Shown here piece by piece: positions 9,116 through 18,387 of a stretch of 64,000 nt of DNA. Origin of the DNA: Paludibacterium purpuratum (GTDB lineage: Bacteria; Pseudomonadota; Gammaproteobacteria; Burkholderiales; Chromobacteriaceae); the NCBI RefSeq assembly GCF_004363805.1, contig NZ_SNZP01000001.1, positions 248,001 through 312,000 of the forward strand, read 5' to 3'. The first letter of the stretch is position 1, and the number at the start of each line of letters is the position of its first letter. Below the pieces are notes generated by a model that worked only from the letters and a program-made list of their open reading frames with translations, was not told the DNA's origin and ran no database searches. The position numbers and the translations under genes were made by a program.

Positions 9116-9997
9116 TTGCGGCAAGGCATCCGGACCCTGGTGGTGGTCGGCGTCGGATTGATCGGTGGATCGTTCGCGCTGGCGCTCAAGCGCGCCGGCT
9201 TCGTCGAACGTGTGATCGGCGTCGATCGTTCGCAAGACAATCTGCGAAGAGCACAAGAACTTGGCGTGGTCGATGAGATAAGCCAAGACCTGGCCCAGGC
9301 GGTAGCCGATGCGGACATGGTTCTGCTGGCGACGCCGGTTGGACAGATGGCGGCTTGCCTGCAGGCGATGGCGCCGGTGTTGTCGCCCGATACGTTGGTG
9401 TCCGATGTCGGCAGCACCAAGGGCAATGTGGTGCGGATTCTGCGCGAAGCTTTGCCCGGCCATCTGGCCCGCTGCGTGCCGGCGCACCCGATCGCCGGTT
9501 CCGAACTCTCGGGCGCGGTGGCCGCACAGTACGGCCTATACGAAAATCGCGATGTGGTGCTCACGCCGCTACCGGAAACCGATCCGGCGGCGGTCGAGAC
9601 GATCGGTGCGCTGTGGCGCGCCTGCGGCGCGCATATCGCGGTGCTGGATGCGGATGAGCACGACCGGGTTTTTGCGGCGGTCAGCCACTTGCCGCACTTG
9701 CTGGCTTTCAGCTACGTCAATCTGATTGCCGGTCAAGACAATGCCGCGCGCTGTCTGGATTTCGCCGCCACCGGCTTTCGCGATTTCACTCGCATCGCCG
9801 GCAGTTCTCCGGAAATGTGGCGCGACGTCACGCTGGCCAATCGCCAGGCGCTATTGGCCGAATTGCGGGATTACCAGACTGAACTGGATCGGCTGATTGC
9901 CGAGGTGGAGCGGGAGGACGCCGCGGCGCTCGCCGAACGCTTCTCCCGTGCCCGCCAGGTGCGCACGGTCTGGTATCAGAAGTTCTTGCGCAAATGA
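9116..9997 (+). CDS. tyrA: Prephenate dehydrogenase
   Basis: TyrA oxidatively decarboxylates prephenate (or arogenate) on the way to tyrosine. The 293-residue monofunctional protein begins with the Rossmann motif VGVGLIGGS, has SDVGSTKGNV and HPIAGSELSGA blocks, the SHLPHLLAF catalytic helix, and the FRDFTRIAGSSPEMW signature. No chorismate mutase or ACT domain is fused. The start is TTG, identified by an excellent GGAGGAGG ribosome site at 9103-9110. Together with pabBC upstream and aroA on the facing strand it forms a cluster of chorismate-linked genes. Whether it prefers prephenate or arogenate, or NAD or NADP, cannot be read from the sequence. Confidence 0.93.
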   Translation: MRQGIRTLVVVGVGLIGGSFALALKRAGFVERVIGVDRSQDNLRRAQELGVVDEISQDLAQAVADADMVLLATPVGQMAACLQAMAPVLSPDTLVSDVGSTKGNVVRILREALPGHLARCVPAHPIAGSELSGAVAAQYGLYENRDVVLTPLPETDPAAVETIGALWRACGAHIAVLDADEHDRVFAAVSHLPHLLAFSYVNLIAGQDNAARCLDFAATGFRDFTRIAGSSPEMWRDVTLANRQALLAELRDYQTELDRLIAEVEREDAAALAERFSRARQVRTVWYQKFLRK

Positions 9998-9998
9998 A

Positions 9999-10020
9999 AA
10001 CGGGGCACTGGCGCCCCGTT
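9999..10020. terminator. Bidirectional terminator between tyrA and the MazG-like gene
   Basis: Eight-base stem AACGGGGC / GCCCCGTT with a six-base loop. AAAA precedes it (a U run for the leftward message) and TTGTCGTTT follows it on the plus strand. It sits between two convergent genes. Confidence 0.75.
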
Positions 10021-10025
10021 GTCGT

Positions 10026-10448
10026 TTAGTCCGACTTTGCCTGCCGAATCACGCCCTCCTTGTCGGCCGGCTGCCAGCCGGGCGGCTTCAGCACCTTGCC
10101 GTCGGCGCGGCGCACCACCTGGCCGTCGACGCACTTCTTCAGGTTCGCTTCGTGAATGGCCCGGGTCATGGCCTCGACCGGCATGCCCTGCGACAGCAGC
10201 AGACCGACCAGCACGTTGAGCACGTCCACCCCCTCGGCTGTCAATTCGGCCATCAGCCGCGTGCTTTGCGCCGTGTCGGCCGGATCTTGCGCCTTGTAGT
10301 CGGCCAGTGCCTGCTGAAACTCCTGCCATTCCTCGCTCAGCATGGTTTCCCACATCGCCAGGTTTTCCGGCGCGAAGCGCGGTTCGGGCGGGATTGGCAT
10401 GTCGAAGCGGCCGATGAACTCGCGCCGCAGGGCGAAGAGGTCGCTCAT
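10026..10448 (-). CDS. MazG-like nucleotide pyrophosphohydrolase family protein
   Basis: A 140-residue all-alpha protein of the NTP pyrophosphohydrolase superfamily (MazG / phosphoribosyl-ATP pyrophosphohydrolase group). The metal-binding pattern is visible as [10 protein letters not shown] near residue 40 and [15 protein letters not shown] near residue 72, with acidic residues spaced as in that fold. The substrate is not predictable. The ATG overlaps the aroA stop (ATGA), so the gene is the second one of a leftward aroA operon. The histidine operon, where a true HisE would sit, is not nearby, making a general nucleotide housekeeping role more likely. Confidence 0.7.
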   Translation of the reverse strand: MSDLFALRREFIGRFDMPIPPEPRFAPENLAMWETMLSEEWQEFQQALADYKAQDPADTAQSTRLMAELTAEGVDVLNVLVGLLLSQGMPVEAMTRAIHEANLKKCVDGQVVRRADGKVLKPPGWQPADKEGVIRQAKSD

Positions 10449-11740
10449 GCCGAGTCCTTTGCCAGCGCCGCCAGGCGTTCGAAATAATCCGGGAATGTCT
10501 TCGCCACGCACTTCGGATCGTTGATCGTCACCGGCACGCCCATCAGCGCGACCAGCGAAAAGCACATGGCCATGCGGTGGTCGTCATAGGTATCGATCAC
10601 GGCGTTTGGCGCGAGCGCGGCCGGCGGCGTGATGGCGATGTAGTCCGGACCTTCTTCCACCACGGCGCCCACTTTGCGCAACTCGGTGGCCATCGCGGCC
10701 AAGCGGTCTGTTTCCTTGACGCGCCAACTGGCGATATTGCGCAGCCGGCTCGTGCCGTCGGCGGCCAGCGCCAGCATCGCCACCGTCATGGCCGCGTCCG
10801 GAATGTGGTTCAGATCGATGTCGACGGCGCGTAGCGCCGTGCCGGCGCGAGCCTCGATCCAGTTGTCGCCGTAACGGATGTCGGCGCCCATCTGGCTCAG
10901 CACGTCGGCAAAGCGCACATCGCCCTGGATACTGGCGGCGTCCACGCCTTCCACGCGCACAGGTCCGCCCGCCAGTACGCCGGCAGCCAGGAAATAGGAG
11001 GCGCTGGAGGCATCGCCCTCGACCACGATTTCGCCGGGCGAAAGGTAGTGCTGGCCCGCCGGCACGGTGAACGTCTCCCAGCCGTGCCGATGGACTTCGA
11101 TGCCGAAACGGCGCATCAGGTTGAGCGTGATGCTGATATAGGGTTTGGAGATCAGTTCGCCCTCCACCCGTACCGTCGCTTCGCGCCCGGCGATCGGCAA
11201 CGCCATCAACAACGCGGTCAGGAACTGGCTCGATACCGAGCCTTTGACCAGGATTTCCTTGCCGGTGTCGATCAGTGCCGGCGAGATCTCCAGTGGCGGG
11301 TAGCCCGGGTTGTCGAGATAGCGGATGTCGGCGCCCGCTTGGCTGAGCGCGTCGACCAAATCGCCGATCGGCCGTTCATGCATGCGCGGCACGCCGCTTA
11401 GCCGATATCGGCCGTGCATCAGAGCGAGTGCGGCGGTGAGCGGACGGAAGGCGGTGCCGGCGTTGCCGAGAAACAACTCGGCGGTCTTGACCGGAAAGTT
11501 GCCGCCGCAACCGCCGACCGAGAAGTCGCGTGTTTGGCCGATTTGGGTGATCGGGACACCCAACAACTGCAGCGCGCACAGCATGTGGCGGATGTCGTCC
11601 GAATCGAGCAGGTCGCGCACCAGCGTTTCGCCTTCGGCCAGCGCGGCCAGCAGCAGTGTCCGGTTGGAAATGCTTTTCGAGCCGGGGAGTTTCAACTGGC
11701 CGGCTAGACGTGGGATCGGTGCAAGAAGCAGCTGTTCCAT
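10445..11740 (-). CDS. aroA: 3-phosphoshikimate 1-carboxyvinyltransferase (EPSP synthase)
   Basis: AroA transfers enolpyruvate from PEP to shikimate-3-phosphate, the sixth step of the shikimate pathway. The 431-residue protein has the N-terminal [20 protein letters not shown] signature, the second signature [15 protein letters not shown], and the [16 protein letters not shown] block near the C terminus. The reading frame is open a further 23 codons upstream to 11809 but those residues are not family-like, so the start [12 protein letters not shown] was chosen; the ribosome site before it is weak. It overlaps the MazG-like gene downstream by the ATGA arrangement. Confidence 0.95.
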   Translation of the reverse strand: MEQLLLAPIPRLAGQLKLPGSKSISNRTLLLAALAEGETLVRDLLDSDDIRHMLCALQLLGVPITQIGQTRDFSVGGCGGNFPVKTAELFLGNAGTAFRPLTAALALMHGRYRLSGVPRMHERPIGDLVDALSQAGADIRYLDNPGYPPLEISPALIDTGKEILVKGSVSSQFLTALLMALPIAGREATVRVEGELISKPYISITLNLMRRFGIEVHRHGWETFTVPAGQHYLSPGEIVVEGDASSASYFLAAGVLAGGPVRVEGVDAASIQGDVRFADVLSQMGADIRYGDNWIEARAGTALRAVDIDLNHIPDAAMTVAMLALAADGTSRLRNIASWRVKETDRLAAMATELRKVGAVVEEGPDYIAITPPAALAPNAVIDTYDDHRMAMCFSLVALMGVPVTINDPKCVAKTFPDYFERLAALAKDSA

Positions 11741-11810
11741 TGAATGATCAACTTGGGATAAATATGAAAATTGACTGATCACTCTACCTGCCAAGCCGGC
11801 TCGGCGCAAA

Positions 11811-12590
11811 TCAGATATAGGCTTGTTTGGTGCGCCTGGTTCGCCAGCGGCGTTGTAGGCGATCGCTCAGCAACCGGCTGGCGACGGTCAGCAGGTTGGA
11901 TAGTGACAACGGTGCCAGTGTCACCAGCCCCTGGCCATCGGTATAACCGGGATTGTGCTGCAAGAAGAAACGTACCGCCGGCTTATCCGAGCCCTTCCAG
12001 AACGCTCGATCTGCCTCGCGTTCCAACGTGTGCAGGCCGACAGGGACCGCTTGCGGTCCCGCTTCCTGCTGTACCTTGTGGCCGAAATGCGCCAGGCAGC
12101 GCTGGAGGAAATGCCAGCTCTCGGGAGAGAGGGGGCGCGCTGGGCGGGGCCACAAGTGGCGAGCGTACTTGTCGCATAGCAGATAGCTGGACGGGTGGAT
12201 CAGCATGGCGAAGAAATACACTTGGCGCAGGGGGTGGCGTAAGCGGTAATTCAACATGGCGTGCAATATGAACGGCGTCATGCTGTTGCCGCGACGGTAT
12301 TCGGGCAGCAGGCCGGCTTGGACGCGCATGATACTGGTCGGTCGGCCCGCGTGCTCGATATGGAAGAAATGCACGGCGCAATAACCGACCGGCTGCCCAA
12401 GGCGGTTGAACCGCACCTGCAACTGGCTGTAATCGGCCCGGCATTGTAAAACCAGCTGTTTGAACTGCGTCGGATCGCCGCCGCCGAAAATACGCTGTTG
12501 AACCGGGAACAGCAGGTCGACGAGCAGGTGGGTTTCCGTGTCGGTCAGGGTATTTAGATCGAGGGTGATGTGCAGCAACGAATGGCGCAT
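11811..12590 (-). CDS. Unknown protein with GNAT-like core
   Basis: A 259-residue soluble protein that I cannot assign to a named family. The central part ([18 protein letters not shown], then [19 protein letters not shown]) has the strand order and the arginine/glycine-rich turn of acetyl-CoA-binding GNAT folds, but this is only a resemblance. The C-terminal third is basic and ends in a run of arginines ([13 protein letters not shown]). The start follows a GGAAAG site by five bases; an ATG 33 bases upstream has no ribosome site. The gene is transcribed away from cmk, and 70 bases upstream of aroA in the same direction, so it may lead the aroA operon or be independent. Confidence 0.6.
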   Translation of the reverse strand: MRHSLLHITLDLNTLTDTETHLLVDLLFPVQQRIFGGGDPTQFKQLVLQCRADYSQLQVRFNRLGQPVGYCAVHFFHIEHAGRPTSIMRVQAGLLPEYRRGNSMTPFILHAMLNYRLRHPLRQVYFFAMLIHPSSYLLCDKYARHLWPRPARPLSPESWHFLQRCLAHFGHKVQQEAGPQAVPVGLHTLEREADRAFWKGSDKPAVRFFLQHNPGYTDGQGLVTLAPLSLSNLLTVASRLLSDRLQRRWRTRRTKQAYI

Positions 12591-12723
12591 GGCAGCTTTC
12601 CAGTGGTGGGTATGGCTACGCATTGTGGCTTGTAATGTAATTTTGTCTATGACAAATGGCTATATTGACAAGCGTGCAATGCAGCAATGTCGAGGGTTGC
12701 CTGGCTGCCAGTTGGCAAGAATG

Positions 12724-12729
12724 TATAAT
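12724..12729 (+). promoter_or_regulatory. Probable -10 box for the cmk-rpsA operon
   Basis: A perfect TATAAT sits 27 bases before the cmk start and is preceded directly by TG. The -35 region is poor (CTGGCT at 12701-12706, 17-base spacing, three of six matches), as often seen with extended -10 promoters. Confidence 0.55.
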
Positions 12730-12755
12730 GCCGAGTTTTATTGGAGCCGCTAGAT

Positions 12756-13421
12756 ATGAAAGTTCCCGTTATCGCCATCGATGGTCCATCCGCTTCCGGC
12801 AAGGGAACGGTGGCGGCCCGCGTGGCATCCCGTCTCGGCTTTCACTATCTCGATTCCGGTAGCCTGTACCGCTTGGTAGCGCTCCATGCCGATCTGCATG
12901 GCATCGACTGGGACGATGAAGCGACCTTGGCACAAGCCGCGTTGACATTGCCGGCTACCTTTTGCGATGGTCGAGTGTTGCTGTCCGGCAACGATGTCGA
13001 CCAAGCCATTCGCGCCGAACACATTGGCATCGGCGCCTCGCGCGTCGGTGCCCTGCCGGCGGTTCGAGCCGCGCTGCTGCAGCGTCAGCGCGACTTTCGG
13101 GCGACGCCGGGCTTGGTGACCGACGGGCGCGATATGGGGTCGGTGGTGTTTCCCGATGCCGATCTGAAGATTTTCTTGACCGCCAGTGCGGACGAACGTG
13201 CGGATAGACGGTATAAGCAGTTGATCGGCAAGGGAGAATCTGCTAACCTCCCGCAGATTCGGCAGGACATTATCGATCGCGACCGGCGTGACGCCGCGCG
13301 GACGGTGGCGCCCCTCCGACAAGAGCCGGATGCCTTTTTGCTCGACACCACCGAGCTCACCATCGACCAAGCGGTCGAACAGGTGCTCGCCTGGTTCGCG
13401 GATAGAGCCTCCGGTGCCTGA
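12756..13421 (+). CDS. cmk: Cytidylate kinase
   Basis: Cmk phosphorylates CMP and dCMP to the diphosphates, recycling nucleotides from RNA and lipid turnover. The 221-residue protein opens with the P-loop IDGPSASGKGTVAARVA, contains the TDGRDMGSVVFPDA NMP-binding block and the RDRRDAARTVAPLRQ lid region, and ends at the normal family length. A GGAG site lies nine bases before the ATG. Its position immediately before rpsA is conserved across proteobacteria and the two are probably co-transcribed from the TATAAT promoter upstream. Confidence 0.96.
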   Translation: MKVPVIAIDGPSASGKGTVAARVASRLGFHYLDSGSLYRLVALHADLHGIDWDDEATLAQAALTLPATFCDGRVLLSGNDVDQAIRAEHIGIGASRVGALPAVRAALLQRQRDFRATPGLVTDGRDMGSVVFPDADLKIFLTASADERADRRYKQLIGKGESANLPQIRQDIIDRDRRDAARTVAPLRQEPDAFLLDTTELTIDQAVEQVLAWFADRASGA

Positions 13422-13435
13422 TTTTTTGTAGGTTG

Positions 13436-13496
13436 CCCCGATGCGCGTTGCGCCGGGGTTTGTGTCAAACCCTAACCCGCATGCCGTGAGGCATGC
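13436..13496 (+). other. Two tandem hairpins in the rpsA leader
   Basis: First hairpin: CCCCG (13436-13440), bulge AT, GCGC, GTT loop, GCGC, CGGGG (13454-13458), then TTTGTGT. Second hairpin: GCATGCC (13479-13485), GTGA loop, GGCATGC (13490-13496). GTGA is a GNRA-type tetraloop. The second hairpin ends 18 bases before the rpsA start, where a canonical ribosome site is missing. The arrangement recalls the structured, SD-poor rpsA leader of E. coli through which S1 controls its own synthesis; the parallel is an inference. Confidence 0.55.
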
Positions 13497-13514
13497 AAAT
13501 GTGAGTATCCTTTA

Positions 13515-15212
13515 ATGACCTCCCTCACCATGGAAAACTTTGCCCAGCTGTTCGAAGAAAGCCTTTCTCTTCACGACATGCGCGTAGGCGAAGTGATCAC
13601 CGCCGAAGTAGTCGCCGTCGATGGCAACTTTGTTACCGTCAACGCCGGCCTGAAGTCCGAATCCCTGATCCCGGTCGAAGAGTTCAAGAACGACAAGGGT
13701 GAAGTCGAAGTCGCCGTCGGCGATTTCGTCACCGTCGCGATCGACGCACTGGAAAACGGCTTCGGCGAAACCAAGCTGTCGCGTGAAAAGGCCAAGCGCC
13801 TCGCGGCTTGGGTTGAACTGGAAGAAGCGCTGGAAGCCGGCACCATCCTGGGCGGTCTGATCAGCGGCAAGGTCAAGGGTGGCCTGACCGTCATGGTCAA
13901 CGGCATCCGTGCCTTCCTGCCGGGCTCCCTGGTGGACGTTCGCCCGGTGAAAGACACCACCCCGTACGAAAACAAGCAAATCGAATTCAAGGTCATCAAG
14001 CTGGATCGCAAGCGCAACAACGTCGTTGTTTCGCGCCGCGCCGTGCTGGAAGCGACCCTGGGCGAAGAACGCAAGGCACTGCTGGAAACCCTGAAGGAAG
14101 GCGCTGTCGTCAAGGGTATCGTCAAGAACATCACCGACTACGGCGCGTTTGTCGACCTGGGCGGTATCGATGGTCTGCTGCACATTACCGACCTGGCATG
14201 GCGTCGTGTGAAGCACCCGTCCGAAGTGCTGGCAGTTGGCGATGAAGTCGAAGCCAAGGTGCTGAAGTTCGATCAAGAGAAGAACCGCGTATCGCTGGGT
14301 CTGAAGCAACTGGGCGAAGATCCGTGGGTCGGCCTCTCCCGCCGCTACCCGGCCAGCACCCGTCTGTTCGGCAAGGTGACCAACCTGACCGACTACGGTG
14401 CGTTCGTTGAAATCGAACAAGGTATCGAAGGCCTGGTACACGTGTCCGAAATGGACTGGACCAACAAGAACGTTCATCCGTCCAAGGTGGTTCAGGTCGG
14501 CGACGAAGTCGAAGTCATGATCCTCGAGATCGACGAAGACCGCCGCCGCATCAGCCTGGGCATGAAGCAGTGCATGGCCAACCCGTGGGACGAATTCGCT
14601 CAGAACTTCAAGAAGGGCGACAAGCTGAAGGGCGCGATCAAGTCGATCACCGACTTCGGCGTGTTCGTCGGCCTGCCGGGCGGTATCGACGGCCTGGTGC
14701 ACCTGTCCGACCTGTCCTGGACCGAAACCGGCGAAGAAGCCGTTCGCCGCTTCAAGAAGGGCGACGACGTCGAGGCGGTTGTCCTGTCCATCGACGTGGA
14801 GAAGGAACGCATCTCGCTGGGTATCAAGCAACTGGAAGGCGATCCGTTCAACAACTACGTTGCCATGAACGACAAGGGCGCCCTGGTCAAGGGTACCGTC
14901 AAGTCGATCGATGCCAAGGGCGCTGTCGTTGCGCTGGAGGAAGACGTCGAAGGCTATCTGCGCGCTTCCGAAGTGTCGCGTGATCGCGTTGAAGACATTC
15001 GCACCCACCTGAAGGAAGGTGACGAAGTCGAAGCGATGATCATCGCCGTGGATCGCAAGAACCGCTCGATCAGCCTGTCGATCAAGGCCAAGGATGCTCA
15101 GGATGAAAACGTTGCCCTGAAGGGCCTGCAGTCCGAAAACGTGACTGCCGGTACCACCAATCTGGGCGCGCTCCTGAAGGCCAAGCTGTCTTCCGGCAAT
15201 AGCGCAGAGTAA
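13515..15212 (+). CDS. rpsA: 30S ribosomal protein S1
   Basis: S1 binds mRNA leaders and helps the 30S subunit start translation of messages with weak ribosome sites. The 565-residue protein carries six S1 repeats; four strong ones are recognisable by the recurring G[13 protein letters not shown]/E pattern (for example [23 protein letters not shown] and [24 protein letters not shown]). Codon use is strongly biased as expected for a highly expressed gene. The ATG used here gives [11 protein letters not shown]; the in-frame ATG 15 bases later (MENFAQ) is also possible. No strong Shine-Dalgarno is present (only GTGAG nine bases upstream). ihfB follows nine bases after the stop. Confidence 0.97.
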   Translation: MTSLTMENFAQLFEESLSLHDMRVGEVITAEVVAVDGNFVTVNAGLKSESLIPVEEFKNDKGEVEVAVGDFVTVAIDALENGFGETKLSREKAKRLAAWVELEEALEAGTILGGLISGKVKGGLTVMVNGIRAFLPGSLVDVRPVKDTTPYENKQIEFKVIKLDRKRNNVVVSRRAVLEATLGEERKALLETLKEGAVVKGIVKNITDYGAFVDLGGIDGLLHITDLAWRRVKHPSEVLAVGDEVEAKVLKFDQEKNRVSLGLKQLGEDPWVGLSRRYPASTRLFGKVTNLTDYGAFVEIEQGIEGLVHVSEMDWTNKNVHPSKVVQVGDEVEVMILEIDEDRRRISLGMKQCMANPWDEFAQNFKKGDKLKGAIKSITDFGVFVGLPGGIDGLVHLSDLSWTETGEEAVRRFKKGDDVEAVVLSIDVEKERISLGIKQLEGDPFNNYVAMNDKGALVKGTVKSIDAKGAVVALEEDVEGYLRASEVSRDRVEDIRTHLKEGDEVEAMIIAVDRKNRSISLSIKAKDAQDENVALKGLQSENVTAGTTNLGALLKAKLSSGNSAE

Positions 15213-15220
15213 GCGGCAAA

Positions 15221-15547
15221 ATGACCAAGTCTGAGCTGATTGCGAGACTGGCTGAACGCCTGGCTGAGCGCAATTCTCAGTTGGTCTACAAAGACGCTGA
15301 GCTGGCCGTCAAAACCATCCTGGATGCGATGGCCAGCAACTTGTCACAGGGCGAGCGCATTGAGATTCGCGGTTTCGGTAGCTTCGATCTGAACTACCGT
15401 CCGCCGCGAGTCGGGCGCAACCCCAAGTCGGGAAGTAGCGTCTCGGTTCCTGAGAAGTATGTTCCGCATTTCAAGGCGGGCAAGGAACTGCGTGAACGCG
15501 TCGACCTGTCGCTGGAATTGCAAACGCCGGTTCGGGAATCCACTTGA
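15221..15547 (+). CDS. ihfB: Integration host factor beta subunit
   Basis: IHF bends DNA sharply at specific sites and acts in transcription, recombination and replication; the beta subunit pairs with IhfA, which is not in this window. The 108-residue protein has the HU/IHF N-terminal helices, the [20 protein letters not shown] arm region with the DNA-intercalating proline segment (GRNPKSG), and a slightly extended C-terminal tail. It begins nine bases after rpsA, a gene order conserved in beta- and gammaproteobacteria, and is followed by tandem hairpins that close the operon. Confidence 0.96.
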   Translation: MTKSELIARLAERLAERNSQLVYKDAELAVKTILDAMASNLSQGERIEIRGFGSFDLNYRPPRVGRNPKSGSSVSVPEKYVPHFKAGKELRERVDLSLELQTPVREST

Positions 15548-15560
15548 GGATTGCCCAGAC

Positions 15561-15609
15561 CGATCCGCTCGCCGGATCGAAAGTAGACCCCGCCTCGTGC
15601 GGGGTTTTT
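15561..15609 (+). terminator. Tandem hairpin terminator after ihfB
   Basis: First hairpin CGATCCG/CGGATCG (15561-15579), then ACCCCGC/GCGGGGT (15587-15605) leading into a T5 run. The second is a good intrinsic terminator. Confidence 0.88.
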
Positions 15610-15713
15610 CATTTGTGGAGTAGGCGAGCGCGGAACTTTCTATTTTCCTATCGGCCAATGGATGTTATTTGTTTAATGTCTATTAATCGTTTGCTTTTTA
15701 GCGGGTGGATAGA

Positions 15714-15995
15714 ATGGTACGTAAGATAGCTCTGTTCGCATTTGTTCTGGTGTTGGCGGGGTGCGGTTCGACCAAAGGAACCGTGTTGCGTTACGAAAAT
15801 AGTGTCGTGGCTTCTTTTCAGGCAAGCTCGGCGGACGAGGCCGAGGAAGAATCCATTGAGGCGGCCGAGGAGTATTGCGAAGACCGCGGCGGGGATTTGG
15901 TTGTGCTTAGCCGGGATAGAGGCTTTAAAGAGAAGGCTGACAAATATTTTTCGAAGCTGACTTTTCGCTGTCGGAATGTCGATACGCCATCATGA
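15714..15995 (+). CDS. Small acidic lipoprotein of unknown function
   Basis: A 93-residue protein with a lipoprotein signal: MVRK, a hydrophobic stretch, then the lipobox LAGC with the modified cysteine at about residue 17. The mature part is acidic (SADEAEEESIEAAEEYCED) and then carries a CEDRGGDLVVLSRDRGF segment and one further cysteine near the end (TFRCRN). No family is recognised. The ATG follows a GCGGG site by eight bases; a GTG nine bases earlier is in frame. It stands between the ihfB terminator and lapA, in a stretch of lower GC, so it may be a lineage-specific insertion in an otherwise conserved order. Confidence 0.72.
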   Translation: MVRKIALFAFVLVLAGCGSTKGTVLRYENSVVASFQASSADEAEEESIEAAEEYCEDRGGDLVVLSRDRGFKEKADKYFSKLTFRCRNVDTPS

Positions 15996-16128
15996 ATCCG
16001 TGTCTATCCGAGAGGCCCACTGGATGAGGTTGTAGGCCAAACTTATACGTTCTTTGATGAGACAGGCTTGGGTCTCGCCACGCGATCGTTTAAACTTGCG
16101 AATTAGTCCCTTTCCGCAAAGGAAAAAC

Positions 16129-16419
16129 ATGCGTTATTTACTGAGAATCGTCGAACTGGCATTGCTGGTGTTGCTGATTGCCATCACCGTGCAAAACAGC
16201 CATATCGTCGAGTTCAAGTTATTCTTCGGCGAAAGCTGGAGTGCGCCTTTGATCGTTTTCCTGCTGGGCTTCTTCATTGCGGGCGCCGCTGTCGGTTTGC
16301 TGGCGACCTTTACTTATTATCTGCGGATGAGGCGCGAGCTGTCGCAACTGAAAAAAGAATTGCGTCAACGGCCGCAAAGCCAGGTCGAGTCCGACCCGAG
16401 CGACGCACTGGTGGAATAA
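16129..16419 (+). CDS. lapA: Lipopolysaccharide assembly protein A
   Basis: LapA is a small inner-membrane partner of LapB that helps tune LPS synthesis through FtsH-mediated LpxC turnover. The 96-residue product has two membrane segments (residues about 3-20 and 40-62) joined by the LapA-family NSHIVEFKLFFGESW-like loop, then a basic coiled-coil tail (MRRELSQLKKELRQR). The ATG lies six bases after AAGG; the open frame continues upstream to 16054 but that part is not family-like. It is followed 45 bases later by lapB. Confidence 0.9.
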   Translation: MRYLLRIVELALLVLLIAITVQNSHIVEFKLFFGESWSAPLIVFLLGFFIAGAAVGLLATFTYYLRMRRELSQLKKELRQRPQSQVESDPSDALVE

Positions 16420-16464
16420 CCGCTCGTCCCGTCGCGCGACCTTGGTACCTGGAAAGGAAGTTGT

Positions 16465-17625
16465 TTGGAACTCGATCTTTGGTGGCTGCTTCTGCTACCT
16501 GTCTTTTTCTCCCTTGGATGGTTGGCTGCCCGTGTGGACATGCGCACCGTGCTGAAGCAGGCGCGGCAAGTTCCCACCGGGTTTTTCCGCGGCCTTGACG
16601 CGCTGGTCGAAGACCGCACCGACGCCGCGGCCCGAGCGCTGGCCGAAGTCGCACGCGAGCAGCAATCGGCGCTGGAGTTGCAACTGACACTAGGCAAGCT
16701 GTACCGCAAGCGCGGCGAGAACGACCGCGCCATCCGCCTGCATCAGCGCCTACTCGACGCCGTCGCCCTTCCGGCGGATCAGCGCGACACGGTGCGCTTC
16801 GAACTGGCACAGGATTTTCGCAAGGCAGGCCTTGTGGATCGGGCCGAGGAAATCCTGCTGAAATTGCTGTCAGGCAATATGAGCTTGGCGGCACGACGCC
16901 AATTGCTCGATATCTACCAGCAGGATCGCGACTGGGAGCAAGCCATCTCCACGGCGCACGAACTGCAAAACGACGTGCACTCGTTTCAACATGAAGTGGC
17001 GCAATTCCATTGCGAGCTGGCACAAGGCGAACTGTTCAGATCCAACTATGCCGCCGCCCGAGCTCATGTACTCGAAGCGCTGAAAGTCAACCGCAAGTGC
17101 GTGCGCGCCAGCCTATTGCTGGGCGACGTCGAATTTGCCGAAGGCCGGTTCGATGCCGCCATCGCCGCCTGGCAGAGCATTGAAAAACAGAACTACCAAT
17201 ACCTGTCGATGGCCGCCGAACGCCTGTTCGATGCCTACGAAAAGCTTGGACGGCCGCAGGAGGGCATCTCCTTGTTGCGCGGCTACCAGAAGACCTTCCC
17301 GCAGCTCGATATGACCGATCTGCTCTATCAAAAGCTTTGCACCTACGAAAGCGAGCAGCAGGCGCTGGATTCGGTGCGCGAAGCGGTGCAGGCCCGTCCC
17401 TCGTTGTCCGGCGTCTACCGGCTGATCGAAGCGCAGATGGATGCACTGTCGCCGGAAGGCCGCATGGATGCCGAAATGGCGCGCGCACTGATCGCCAAGC
17501 ACGCGCAGCGCTTGTCGGTTCACCGCTGCAAATGCTGTAACTTCCGCTCGCGCGCCTTCTTCTGGCATTGCCCGGCCTGCGGCGAGTGGGAAAGCTTCAC
17601 CCCCAACCGTTCCGAAACCCAATAA
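16465..17625 (+). CDS. lapB: Lipopolysaccharide assembly protein B
   Basis: LapB (YciM) is a membrane-anchored TPR protein that links LpxC to the FtsH protease and so limits lipid A synthesis. The 386-residue protein has a single N-terminal membrane segment (LWWLLLLPVFFSLGWLAA), a long array of TPR helices, and the diagnostic C-terminal rubredoxin-like knuckle with paired cysteines (RCKCCNF and HCPACGEW). The start is TTG, six bases after AAAGGAAG at 16453-16460. It is followed after 15 bases by pyrF, the same lapA-lapB-pyrF order seen in many proteobacteria. Confidence 0.94.
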   Translation: MELDLWWLLLLPVFFSLGWLAARVDMRTVLKQARQVPTGFFRGLDALVEDRTDAAARALAEVAREQQSALELQLTLGKLYRKRGENDRAIRLHQRLLDAVALPADQRDTVRFELAQDFRKAGLVDRAEEILLKLLSGNMSLAARRQLLDIYQQDRDWEQAISTAHELQNDVHSFQHEVAQFHCELAQGELFRSNYAAARAHVLEALKVNRKCVRASLLLGDVEFAEGRFDAAIAAWQSIEKQNYQYLSMAAERLFDAYEKLGRPQEGISLLRGYQKTFPQLDMTDLLYQKLCTYESEQQALDSVREAVQARPSLSGVYRLIEAQMDALSPEGRMDAEMARALIAKHAQRLSVHRCKCCNFRSRAFFWHCPACGEWESFTPNRSETQ

Positions 17626-17640
17626 TCAGACGGAGACGAT

Positions 17641-18387
17641 ATGAATCCATTGCTGTCGAGTGAACTTGCGCTGGAAACCCGTTCCCCGGTGATTGTCGCG
17701 TTGGACTTCCATGACGCGCACGGGGCGCTCGATTTCGCCGCCCGGCTCGACCCGGCCGAGTGCCGCGTCAAGGTGGGCAAGGAGCTGTTTACCGCTTCGG
17801 GGCGCGACTTGGTGGAAAGTCTCGCCATGCGGGGTTTTCAGGTCTTTCTCGATCTGAAGTTCCACGATATTCCCAATACCGTGGCGCAAGCCTGCGCCCG
17901 GGCGGCCGATGCCGGCGTGTGGATGGTCAACGTCCACGCCAGCGGCGGCCGGCGCATGATGACCGCGGCGCGCGAAGCGCTTGCCAATATGAGCCAGCGG
18001 CCGATGTTGATCGGCGTGACGGTGCTGACCAGCATGGAAGCCGCCGACTTGGTCGACATCGGCATCCATACGTCGCCTGAAGCGCACGTTTTGCACCTGG
18101 CGCGGCTGGCGCAAGACTGCGGTCTCGACGGCGTCGTCTGTTCGGCGCAGGAAGCGATGATGCTCAAGACCGAACTGGGGGGCGCCTTCAAGCTGGTAAC
18201 CCCGGGCATTCGACTCTCCGACAGCGCGGCCGACGATCAGCGTCGCGTGATGACACCGACGGCGGCATTGGCCGCTGGCGCCGATTACCTGGTGATTGGC
18301 CGGCCGATCACCCGCGCCGACCACCCGATGGATGTGCTGCAAAAGATTAATTTAGACCTCGAACTCTTCCGAAAGAAACAATCATGA
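17641..18387 (+). CDS. pyrF: Orotidine 5'-phosphate decarboxylase
   Basis: PyrF converts OMP to UMP, the last step of pyrimidine synthesis. The 248-residue TIM barrel shows the IVALDF start, the K-V-G-K-E-L-F strand, and the catalytic [11 protein letters not shown] signature with its Asp-x-Lys-x-x-Asp arrangement; the phosphate-binding end is VTPGIRL and [16 protein letters not shown] site precedes the ATG. Its TGA overlaps the ATG of ugd, so the two are translationally linked, although their pathways are joined only by the UDP pool. Confidence 0.96.
   Translation: MNPLLSSELALETRSPVIVALDFHDAHGALDFAARLDPAECRVKVGKELFTASGRDLVESLAMRGFQVFLDLKFHDIPNTVAQACARAADAGVWMVNVHASGGRRMMTAAREALANMSQRPMLIGVTVLTSMEAADLVDIGIHTSPEAHVLHLARLAQDCGLDGVVCSAQEAMMLKTELGGAFKLVTPGIRLSDSAADDQRRVMTPTAALAAGADYLVIGRPITRADHPMDVLQKINLDLELFRKKQS

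Noticed and set aside
13512-15008. A 498-codon open frame opposite rpsA
   Set aside because: Shadow of a strongly biased gene; the translation has no family features and rpsA is certain.
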